From NCBI GenBank assembly GCA_023512835.1, contig CM042089.1:26416440-26480439 (forward strand): a DNA stretch of 64,000 nucleotides. Reading direction: 5' to 3'. The position numbers and the translations under genes were made by a program. Source of the DNA: Taxillus chinensis. Lineage: Eukaryota; Streptophyta; Magnoliopsida; Santalales; Loranthaceae. The notes beneath the pieces were generated by a model that saw only the letters and a program-made list of their open reading frames with translations, searched no databases and was not told the DNA's origin. Below, piece by piece: positions 25,601 to 37,600 of the stretch (its first letter is position 1; every line of letters starts with the position of its first letter).

Positions 25601-28600
25601 TGAAGGAGAGCATGCAACAAACAAGCCAAATGTCCACCTCCACAAACATCCAAGGCATAAATATAGCTATCACAGAATCAAGTCACAACAGCAACGGTCA
25701 CACAGGGAGCCCATATACATAATATTTTCATATATCGAATACATAACACACAACCTTTACATATAGGATACGAAGGCCTATTATGGTAATACCAATATGG
25801 TATATATATATATATATGAATGTGTACGTTTTAACACTCCCCCTCAAGTTGGAGCATATATGTCAGAAAGCCCCAACTTGTTACAAAGTTAATGTACACG
25901 AGTACCCCGCAAGGACTTAGTAAAGAGATCAGCGAGTTGATGTTCGCTATGGACGTGCACAAGCTCAATTTCATTGTTCTGCACCTTTTTCCGTACAAAA
26001 TGACAATCAACCTCAATATGTTTTGTAAACACTAGATTGGATGCAATATAGATAGCAGATTGACTATCACAATGCAACACTGAGGAACAAGAAGAAGATA
26101 AGCCAATTTCGGATAATAACATGGTCAACCATGTCAGTTCACTTGTTGTATGTGCCATTGCTCTGTATTCAGCCTCTGCACTAGATCTCGACACAACGTG
26201 TTGTTTCTTACTCTTCCATGCCACAAGATTCCACCAAGAAACACGCAGTATCCAGTAATGGACCGTCTATTGATCGGACAGCCTGCTCAATCAGCATCGG
26301 AATAACCGTGAATATTAAGGTCACTCTGCTTTGTAAACAGAAGACCGCGTCCTGGTGCCCCTTTCAAGTACTTCACAATCCGTAAGAGTGCATTCCAGTG
26401 GGTAATGCGAGGAGCACTCATGAACTGACTTACAGTACTCACGGCAAAGAAAATATCTGGTCGAGTAACTGTCAAATAGTTCAACTTTCCAACTAAGCGC
26501 CGATATCGCGAAAGATTATATAATAAAACACCATGTTCGGAATCCAATCAGACAGCAGGATCCATAGGCGAATCAGCCGGTCGAACCCCTAAGTAGCCAA
26601 CCTCAGTAAGAATTTCAAGCACATATTTTCGTTGGCACAAAGAGATAGAATGACCAGAGTAGGCCACCTCGATCCCCAAGAAATACCGCAATCGACCGAG
26701 ATCCTTAGTGCAAAACTCCACTTGAAGGAAAAGCTTCAAATGTTGAATGTCGACTACGTCACTACCTAATAACAATATCATCAACATATACAACTAAGAG
26801 AACACAACCAGCAGCTGAAGAGGAGCTAAACACAGAATGATCAACGCCACATTGTCGCAGTCCGAATTGAACAAGAGCAGTACTAAAACGGCCAAACCAG
26901 GCTCGTGGTGACTTAACCCATAGAGAGTCTTGCGAAGACGACAAACCAGATCTCCCCCCCCCCCTAGCAACAAACCCAGGTGGTTGCTCCATATAAACTG
27001 CTTCAACAAGGGCGCCATGGAGAAATGCATTCTTGACGTAGAGTTGATGGAGAGTCCAGCCATAATGAACAGCTTAAGAAATGAACACTCGAACAGAGGG
27101 AATCTTGGCAACAAGAGAAAACGTGTCATCATAATCGACACCATAAACCTGAGTGTAGCCTTGAGCAACCAGGCGAGCCTTCAATCGCTCAATGGAGCCA
27201 TTAGGATGGACGTTCACAGTAAACACCCACCGACAACCAACAACATGCTTATGAGCAGGTAACGGGGTGAGAACCCAAGTTTCATTAGTAACAAGAACCT
27301 GCATTTCATCTTCCATAGCACGGCGCCACCCAGGATGAGCGAGAGCATCTGCAACACTGCGAGGCACATCCACAGACGAAAGAGAAGAAACAAAAGCAGA
27401 AAAGGATGGGGATAATTGAGCAGTGGTGACAAAGTCAGATATAGGATAACGAGAGCGTAAAAGACCAATATAAGAAACAAACCGATCAAAAGGGTGACCA
27501 ACACAGGAATAAGTACCTTTATGTTGGGCAATAGGCAGATCAAGAGGCGGTGGCGGACCAGAAGACGGGACGTTGATTGAGGGGGCAGAAGCTTCGGGAA
27601 GTGAAGCAGGTGTCCGTCGCTGATACGTTTGCCCAGTAAACAGATCCAAAGGTGGAGAACTCCTGTCAGGGAAGGCAGACTCATCCTCAGGAATGGGAGA
27701 AACAGGAGTAAGAAGCACCAAAGCAGGAGTTTTGCTGGGTGAGGAAGAAGAAGAATAATAGGGCAAATCCTCATGAAAAGTGACATCACGAGAAACATAA
27801 ACCCAATGACGAGAGGAATCATAACACCGATATCCTTTTTAAGTACATGAATAGCCTACGAAAATGCATTTAATGGCACGGGGATCCAACTTATCTCGAC
27901 AAGGTCCAAGATGCTGCACAAAACAAACACACCCAAACACACGAAGGAGAATAGAGAAAAGTGGGTTACTAGGATAAAGAATAGAATAAGGAACACGGCC
28001 ATGAAGGACAGAAGAGGAAAAACGGTTAATCAAATAACACGCAATAAGAACAACAAATCCCCACAGATATTTAGGCAGATGCATATGTACTAGTAAACAA
28101 CGGGAAATATCAAGTAGATGATGGTTCTTTCGTTCTGCAACTCCATTCTGTTGAGAAGTATAAGAACAAGAGGTTTGATGAACTATACCATGAGAGGCAA
28201 GAAACGGTTGAAACCCCGAGGAGGAGCTTAAATATTCTTTTGCATTATCAGAGCGCAAATACTTCACAGAAACCTGAAACTGGGTTTGCACTTCAAAATA
28301 GAATTTCTGGAAACAAGAAAAGACTTCGGTTCGATCTTTTAGTAAGTATAACCAAGTCATACGAGAATAATCGTCAACAAAGGTAACAAAATATCTAAAA
28401 CCAGAGAAAGCTGATACAGAACATGGACCCCATATGTCTGAATGAACCAAGGCAAAGGGCGTGTCCACCCGATTTATGTAACGGGAAGAAAAGGACACAC
28501 GATGATGTTTACCTAACTCACATGTTTCACAAGGAAGAGTCTTAACAGACAGCAGATGGTGTGATTGACTGGAGCGTGCGAAGGGAAGGATGGCCTAAAC

Positions 28601-31600
28601 AACAATATAAGCGAAAAACATCAGAAGAATCTTGGGCAACCGTAGCAGCGGTTGCAGAGGACAAAGCTCCATTAAAAAAATAGAGGCCATTAGCTTCAAT
28701 GCCCCCACCAATCGTCCGTCCAGTCTTCAGATCCTGAAAAACATAACCAGAGGATGAAAAGGTTATAGAACAATTGAGTGATTTAGTCAAGGAACTAACA
28801 GATATCAAGTTATACGGTGAGTATGGTAAGTGTAAAACGGACGAGAGTGAAAGCGAGGGACTTAATCGAGTGATTCCAGTGCCTGTGACAGATGTTTGTG
28901 AACCATCAGCAAAGGTAACGGGAAGTGATGAAGTGGGTGGTGAAGTTTGAAAACAGGACAAGAGGGCAGAGTTATCAGTCATATGATGAGTGGCACCGGA
29001 ATCTATCACCCAGGCATCAGGTGTGGAAGAAAATAAACAAGAAGAACTACATGTAGGTTGAGATGCCAAAGCAGCAGTGGTTGCAGAAGCCTTAGTCATT
29101 TGGGCAGTGCCTACCAAAGAATCATAAGTAGCACGTGACAGTGTTACTGGTCCAAATGTAGATGGTGTGGACTCGTAGTAACCTCCATAGCAGGGGTCGA
29201 CTCATTAACCCCAGCATATGCCATATGTGCAGGGCGTAATTCAGGATGAAGAGTATAACAATAGGATTCTGTATGTCCAACCTTTTTGCAATGTGTACAG
29301 AATCGTTGTGTCCGTCCACCAGGTGGAACATAAGCACCACGGGCGATGACTCCCAGATTACGATCTCCACGACCGCCGCGACAACGTATACCACGCCCCC
29401 GACCACGTTGGCTCCCGAGAACATGTGTCACCATGGAAGATGACTCGGAAGAAACAGAAGAAGTGAGTGAAGCCTTCGTTTCCGCAGTGTAGCGAAGAAT
29501 TCGAGAGAAAACCTCATCAATAGATGGAAGGGACCGCTCACAAATGACTTAACGCCGAAGGTCGGAATGAGAGGGTCCCAACCCTTTAAGGAACAACATA
29601 ACAAACATGTCCTCCTGTCGCTTTGTCAGTACATTGACTTCCATAGTGGGTGGTAAAAAAGTATCAAGTCGCTGTCGAAGCGACGTAAATGTGGAATAAA
29701 ACTCTAGTAGAGTTTGATCGCCAAGCTGGAGATCAAATAATTCCCCCATGTATCACAGACACGTTGCAGATTATCCTTGCCAACGTATATTAAAGGCACA
29801 CTTATCCCAAATACCTTTGGCAGATTTACACGGCATAAACTGAGGTTCCATGCTATTCTACAATTGAATTCGAAGGATGGCATCGCATTTGGTCCATTTA
29901 GCTTTGGCCTCCACAGTGGAACCAACCGGGGGGCTATCAGCATACAGATATGGTGCTTGATTGGTAGCCAAAGCATAAACCTCAACAGTTGTAAACCAAG
30001 GCACATAATTGGATCCATCTAACTTCACTGAAGCCAATTGAAGAGGCGATGGATGGGTTGTATTCATGGCTTAAAACAGAAGCAATAAACACATCCAAGA
30101 ACAATAGGTAGCAGGTAATACCGAAACAACAGCAGACAATTAAATCCCACAATATTTAACACAAAACAAATCACCAGCATGACCTGTGTAGCAAGTCCAT
30201 ACGATGCCAGTCACCGAGATTGGGACAGACTCACAGGAGAACATCTTGCGTCACCGAGAGATCGTGCGCTAGTGGGCTATCTCGTCGAACACGAGATCTA
30301 GACACTGTCACCGCGTGTCGTCGGACACTGTCACCGCGCGTTGTCGACGCTGTCATCGCGCGTCGTTGGACGCCTTCGTTGCGCGTCGTCGGACGCCTTC
30401 ATCGCGAGTCGTCGGGCGCCTTCGTCACGCGTTGTCGCCTACCACCAGCGGTAGCCGACGTCCAAACGATCGTGAAGACGTCAACCCCTCACCGAACGAC
30501 GCATCACCACCGAACGGCAGAGAAGCCGAGCGTCACCGAGCGCCGTTGCCCGACGCAAATGCTGTGGCCGACCGTCATCGCCAGACACAGAGGGAAGAGT
30601 GTTGTCTAAAACACTGTCAGCAGCAAGGATCGTTTGCAGAGAAGGAGGGTCGTCACTGTGTCACTGTGTGGCTACATCTTCGTCCTTCAAAGGCATCAGC
30701 AGATCAATGTCACAAAGGATCGTCGTACGTCGCTATCATGGCTCTCATACCATGTTAAAGAAATGGTAATATTCTCATATATCGAATACATAACACACAG
30801 CCTTTACATATAGGATACGAAGGCCTATTATGGTAATACCAATATGATATATCCATGAATGCGTACAAAGGCCTATTATGGTAATACCAATATGGTATAT
30901 ACATGAATGTATACGTTTTAACACATAACGTACACAGATAACCTGCAACATTGGACTGACGATGTCCAATGCTATCCTTCTGCGACACTATCCTTCCAAA
31001 GATGTTACTATTCATTTGCTTTTGTCGTCACGAGAACATGACGTAAAGAAGTGTGTCTGGGATTGCATCAGAGGGTCACATCACAAGTTTGCCGCGTCTG
31101 GGTCCGTCATCGTCGGGTACGTTACCAAGGATCACATCACAGAGAGATCGCTAGGCCAGGACCTTCACTGTGTAAGGAATCGTGCGTCTGGATTCGTCAT
31201 CATTGTTCGTCTGAATTCGGCAAGGTCATGCGTTGCAGTCGTATGCATCACCGAGAGGTCATTGTCGTCCGTCATCGTCATTCAAGTGTCCTCAACATCG
31301 ATTGTCGAGGTTGTTGTTAGTCGAGACCGCCCGTCAAACATTGAGGCTAATCGTCATTAGTCGTTGAGGCCGCCCTATCGGATACTATGACGAGAAATGT
31401 TGATCATTTATGCGTCGCGTGGTGATGAGTGTGTTGTCGTCAAGAGACTATGCTACGATGGCTCGATACCATGTTAATAATGATATTAGACAATATATTT
31501 CATATATTCATATGATCATGTGAGGCATACATATATAGTGTATTACGTTAATGTTAAAGGACTAAACTACCCTTGCTCTCCAAGGGTATCTAACACATGA

Positions 31601-34600
31601 CCAAACAAGATTGGACAAATATCCACATCAACATATAAAATGACATATATGTAAAAAATATTATGTATCATGTCAAAGTTTCAAGCAAGTAAAACTAAAG
31701 TCAAAATATCCAAAGCCTAAAGATGCACACCATTCCATTGATGCCCTATCCTAAAAGGACAAAAAGAAAGGTGCATTGTCCCATGATTAATAATACCATT
31801 GCAACCCTGCCACTTGAAATATTTATACCTTCATGTAGGCAAAATCTGAAAGGAGAGTCCTTTCTTCTTTCTTCTATAATAAAGAATGATACAATGTACT
31901 TTTGGAAGAACAATATGTATTTCTCAAATGCATTTCACAAATTCTAACTAATTACGGTTTTCTTTTCTTTTTATTTTTTTAACTATAATTTACTAAAAAA
32001 TGGATAGAGGACCACAATATAAAGAGTTACCAAGTGATATGGATTAGATAAAATATAATCTTCCTCCAGATTTGGCTCTCCCTCTTTTCCACTGCAAAAC
32101 AGTATTTCACAAAATGTAAGAATGAAAGACAGTTGAATTGAAATGCAACTCTCAGCAGCATTTAAAACATGGATGACAGTAAGAAACTAACAGCTTTGTT
32201 CAATAATGATTCAACAGTATTATGATCAAAGGTTAGGCAAAGTCCTGAAAACATAATTATGAAGATATATAATTTTTGGAAGATTTTCAGAATGTGATGT
32301 CTCAAAATGGAATGCAGTAAAGTAAGTGTACTTATTTATGCATTGAAATATTTTTGATAGGTAAATACACTCACTCACCCACCCACACAACATATCCTAA
32401 ACAGACCCCGACCCTATCCACCATTATGGGATAAGGACATGATCCAATGGGACAAAGTATCATGTACATCTAAACTATTATACAACTTCATCTCTTCCTC
32501 TCATTGTAAACATTTGGATCCACTTATTGGCCACCACTTAATAATTGTGTTTTATAAAAAAAAAAAATTGTGTTTTACCAGTAATGCGTATTGCTTTTCT
32601 TTTCATAAATGATGCTATGCCTATTCATCTAGATAAACACAAGATTAGCAACCCAATAAACTAACACTAACAAGATATACCTACTAGCCACCATCCGCAG
32701 CTGTTTAAAAGGCCATATATATACACCTTCTACCCTTATTCGAGCACCACCAAGTTCGTTGTCATTGCTGAAAACATCATGGAAGATAATCACCCCCTGA
32801 AAGGAAACCAAACAAAAAAAATCACTGTGAAATCATCTAAATTCATAATTAATGAAATTATAAACTCAAGTTAATTCAGCATGAAATTTGGGTAGGAAAA
32901 GTCATAAAACCCCCATACCTGAACAAAGTGGACACCAGTTATCTTTGTTGGTGTAGTAAATATTTCAAAGATAGAATTGCCATTTGAATTTTTTAAATTA
33001 GGAAATCTGGAAGAGATATTTGAAGAATCCACAAATCTCCATGAACCTACAATTCACATGAATGAAAGACCAAGAATTGAGATCAGCTCAACACAAACAT
33101 ATTGAAGCATTACGTATTCATCAGGACTGGAAAACAGGCTTCATATTGTATTTTGCATAAGGTATATACCATAACTTAGCTTGTGAATCAGTAATCTGTT
33201 AAAATGATTGGGAATGATTTCTTTGTTGTATATCTAAACATTGAGATTGCACATATATATGCACCAACCTTCGATAATTTTATTAATACCAAATATACTA
33301 ACATAATATATAAGTATGACTTATTAAGAAAAAAATTCCTGAAAACATCAACCTTTTTTGTTCACTTTTTAACTTTCATTTATCTACTAAATTAATCATA
33401 ATCTATATATTTGATCCAGCTACAGATAGATGAAATCAGGAACACTATAATAGTGCTTTGGCATGGAGGAACAAGAGTAAAACATGAATGGGAAAAGGCA
33501 AAAGATTAATTAAAAAGTAGTAGCACTGGATGTAAAAATCATGAGCTTAATCAAAAATTAGGCTAAGGTTGACTCTTCAAGCAAATCTGATTCCACAAGA
33601 TCTGATTTAACACATTTAATATGCAGCATCCGGCAAAGCCAAGTTTAGTTCTCTTCATTCACAATGTGAAACGTACACATTTATGTGTTATCATATATGG
33701 AGACTATGGTGTTATATTTACGGGTCGTATAAGTTATGTATTATTCAATGGAAATATTTTACCTTCGTCTTAACATGGTATTAAAGTCATTCGACGATGC
33801 GTAGAGCCATTTCCACGTGTAGAGCCACTGTGATGCAGACGGCGCTGTGGTGAGCAACACTACAGACGGCAAGCTTGTCTGACGGAGATGGCAAACTCGT
33901 CCGATGGAGAGCCTCTGTGGCACAGCGAGCTTCTCAAACGATCTCTCTGGTGACAGAGGACGACGGAAAGCCTTGTCTGGCGATCTTGGCGACAGCGCCC
34001 TTGATGGTGCACTCGATCTCGGCAACGGATTGGTGCACCCGATCAGACTAGCGACGACAAAAGCGAGCCTTGTCCCGTGATCACGATGACGGCACACACG
34101 GTTGGTGCACGTGATCGGCTGTTCCAGGTGACTGGTGACGATCGGCACACACGATCTGACATACGTCTATCGGTTGTACAAGGCGACACCAGCTCAACTC
34201 TACCTAGACACGCGATGGTGACACAAACATGCGATGACTAGTCCCGTTAAGCTTAAGCACTGTAAGCTGTAGCATTGGATATATCTTCTTCGTATATTTC
34301 TTCACGTACGATATATTCTTCGTATGCGCTTAAGCACTGTACATATATGTGAGATGTGATTTGAATTGCTAGATGATTATTCTTGATGATTTGGTTTGAA
34401 TCACTCTCGTGGCTATTATTGTTGGGTGGTTGTGTTGGATATTGTGTGGAAATAAGTCTGTACCTTCATTAGCTTTCTTTCCTGTTGTTGCTTCTGTATT
34501 AAGCTATGACAACAACCCATAATTCAACTCTTCAACTTGCCTCAGTGAAATTGGATGAGTCCAATTATGTGCCTTGGTCTACTGCCGTTGAAGTTTATGC

Positions 34601-37600
34601 TTTGGCTACCGATCAAGCACCATATCTGTATTTTGATAGCCCCCCAGTTGGTTCCATTGTGGAAGCCAAGGCTAAATGGGCCAAAGGTGATGCAATTCTC
34701 CGGACTTAATTATGGAATAGCATGGAACCACGATTGATTCCTCAGTTTATACTGTGTAAATCTGCCAAGAGTATTTGGGATAAATGTATCTTAATGTACG
34801 CCAACAAAGATAATCTGCAATGTGTCTGCGACACATGGGGGAAATTGTTTGATCTACAGCTTGGAGATAAGTCTCTACTCGAATTCTACTTCACGTTTAC
34901 TTCTCTTCGGCAGCGGCTTGACACTTTCTTACCGCCCACTATGGAAGTCGATGCGTTAACAAAGCGACAAGAAGATATGCTTGTTATGTTATTCCTTAAA
35001 GGTTTGGGATCTTCTCATGCAGATCTTCGGCGTCAAGTTATCTGTGAACGGTCTCTTCCTTCTATTGATGAGGTGTTCTCTCGTGTTCTCTGCTACACTG
35101 CTAAAACAAAGCCTTCACTCACTACTTTAGTTCCCTCTGAGTCATCTGCTCTAGTGACACATGTTCCCGGGGTCCAACGTGGTCGGGGCCGTGGGACACG
35201 AGGTCGTGAAGGTTGTAATATGGGCGAAGTTCCCTGTGGTGCTTATGTTCCATCTGGTGGCCAAACACAACATTTTTATACACATTGTAAGAAAGCTAGA
35301 CATACAGAGTTTTATTGTTATACTCTTCATCCGAAGCTTCGCCCAGCACATATAGCATATGCTAGGGTTCATGAGTGAACCTCTACTGTGGAGGTTGCTA
35401 CAGCGTCCACACCTTCTTTTGTTGGACAGGTCACACTATCACGTGCTGCTTATGATTCTTTGGTAGGTGCTGCCCAAATGACTAAGGCTTATGCGAACAC
35501 TACTACTTTGGCATCTCTACCTTCAAGTAGTTCTTTCTGTTTGCTTTCTTCCACATCTGATGCCTGGGTCATAGACTCCAGTGCCTCTCATCATATAACT
35601 GGTAACTCTACCCTCTTGTCATGTTTTCAATCTACACCGCCCACATTGTCACACCCTGTTACCTTTGCTAATGGTTCACAAACTTCTGTCACGGGCACTG
35701 CAACCACTCGATTAAGTCCTTTTCTTTCACTTTCTCCCGTTTTGCATTTATCACACTCACCATATAACTTGATGTCTGTTAGTTCCGTGTGTTTGGTTGT
35801 GTTTGTTTTGTGCAGCATCTTGGACCTAATCGGGATAAGTTGGGAGCACGTTCCATTAAGTGTGTCTTCGTTAGCTATTCTCGTACTCAAAAAGGGTATC
35901 AATGATATGATCCCACAAGTGGTAGGGTTTATGTCTCCCGTGATGTCACTTTTCATGAGGATCTGTCCCATCATTCTTCTTCCTCACCTAGCAATCCTGC
36001 TCCTTTGGTTTTTCCTATTACTGTTTCTCCAGTTCTTTCTATGATTTATTACAAAATCCTGCTCAATATCAGCGATTGGTTGGGAAGTTAACCTATTTGA
36101 CCGTTACTAGGCCAGATATTGCCTTTGCTGTAAGCACCGTGAGCCAGTTCATGAGTGCTCCTCGTACTACCCACTGGAATGCAACGTTACAAATTGTCAA
36201 GTACTTGAAAAGGACATCAGGACGAGGTCTTCTGTTTACAAAGCAAGATAACCTCGATATTCATGGTTATTCTGATGCTAATTGGGCAGGTTGTCCAATC
36301 GATAGACAGTCTATTACTGGTTATTGCATGTTTCTTGGTGGAAATCTTGTGGCATGGAAGAGCAAGAAACAACATGTTGTGTCGCGATCTAGTGCTGAGG
36401 CCGAATACCGAACAATGGCACATATAGTAGGTGAACTAACATAGTTGACAATGTTATTGTCTGAAATTGGCTTACCTTTTTCACATCCCTCAGTGTTACA
36501 TTATGATAGTCAATCAGCTATTTACATTGCACCCAATCCAGTGTTTCATGAAAAGACGAAACATATTGAAGTTGATTGTCATTTTATACGTGAGAAAGTA
36601 TAGAATAATACAATTGAGCTCACGTCCAAACCGAACATCAACTTGTTGATCTCTTTACAAAGCCTTTGAGGGGTAATCGTATACGTCAACTTTGTAACAA
36701 GTTGGTGTTATCTGACATATATGCTCCAACTTGAGGGGGAGTGTGAAACGTCCACATTTATGTGTTACCATATTTGGAAACTGTGGTGTTATATGTACGG
36801 GTCGTGTGAGTTATGTATTATTCAATGAAAATATTTTACCTTCGTCTTAACACACAATAATAATTTCCTGGTCAACACTTCAATTTTTAAGTAGCCCATT
36901 TCAAAATGCTTGCATCCTCTCCAATGTTCTATAACAGTCAACAAAAACACTAAAGTGGCAGAACAGAGGCATCCTAACAAGCAGACCTTCTTGGGATGCC
37001 ACTGACCACGATCCAATAGTTTTCAACTTTCATTTCCTAAACACAAGTGTATTGGTCTTTGAGGCAATACTCATCATCTATGATAAGTTATTGCATTTTC
37101 TTTCCAATAAAAAACCATTCACCCAAGTAACACCACATCAAATAGCATTTTCTGTCATTTGATGGTAAAGTACAGAAGAATAAGAGATGTAACATTGAAT
37201 AGCATTAAATGTTATTAGATTCAATAACATTCTCAGATTATTAGAAAGCATTGAAGTGTGTGGGAAGTCATCAAGAGAGTAACATGGCTCCTTCTCTGAT
37301 CCGACTTCCATAAATTATTAAAATTAATAATATAAATCCCAAACCTCTGTAGGTTCCTGTTATGTTCCAAGGAGAAAATTGACCCACTTCAGTATCATCT
37401 TTTCTAACATATAGCCACTGCAAAAGGCAATACCACCAATATTAAGAAAGTGAAAGAATGGATTTCAGAATTGGGTAAAATTATACAGATTTCCAATATT
37501 GAAAGCTCCATCCCTTCCTAAAAAATATAAACTGCAGACAAAACAGTTAAGGTGTAAAGTCCAAAGTGCTATTATTGAAATTTTCAATTCAAAAAAGGGC

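Larger units (their letters stand above)
25723..30923 (-). mobile_element. Copia retrotransposon (copia-3) nested in copia-2
   Basis: LTRs at 25723-25836 (3') and 30770-30923 (5') on the minus strand, flanked by the duplication CATAA (25718-25722, 30924-30928). A primer site complementary to TGGTATGAGAGCC lies at about 30740-30752, and polypurine CTTGAGGGGGAG beside the 3' LTR. It carries gag, protease, integrase, RT and RNase H in normal copia order, each with few breaks. It is the best-kept copy of the four. Nesting shows it is younger than copia-2. Confidence 0.92.
22004..31586 (-). mobile_element. Copia retrotransposon (copia-2) in FLY1 intron 5, host of copia-3
   Basis: LTR-like ends at 22004-22092 and 31491-31586 share TATATTTCATATATTCAT and AAAGGACTAAACTA. 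In minus-strand order: 5' LTR at right, primer site TGGTATCGAGCC (complement about 31461-31472, one base short of usual), leader, broken pol, polypurine CTTGAGGGGAAG, 3' LTR at left. Copia-3 lies at 25723-30923, so copia-2 itself is about 4.4 kb. Most of gag is gone. TATCT next to both outer ends (21999, 31587) may be the duplication but is not certain. Same orientation as FLY1. Confidence 0.8.
33665..36852 (+). mobile_element. Internally deleted copia element (copia-4) in FLY1 intron 2
   Basis: Two 111-bp LTRs (33665-33775, 36742-36852), TGTGAAACG to CTTAACA, flanked by the duplication CACAA (33660-33664, 36853-36857). The LTRs differ at about nine positions. A primer site TGGTATTAAAGTC follows the 5' LTR; the polypurine tract TTGAGGGGGAG precedes the 3' LTR. 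The interior is only 3 kb because most of integrase and RT are missing. Antisense to FLY1. Non-autonomous. Confidence 0.93.

Noticed and set aside
30299..30470. Possible CRISPR-like short repeats
   Set aside because: Units are degenerate and contiguous without unique spacers, and the DNA is plant nuclear.
30220..30758. Long GC-rich open frames (up to about 147 codons)
   Set aside because: They overlap each other in two frames, are rich in Arg, Ser and Thr from repeated GTCGTCGGACG words, and lie in the leader of copia-3.
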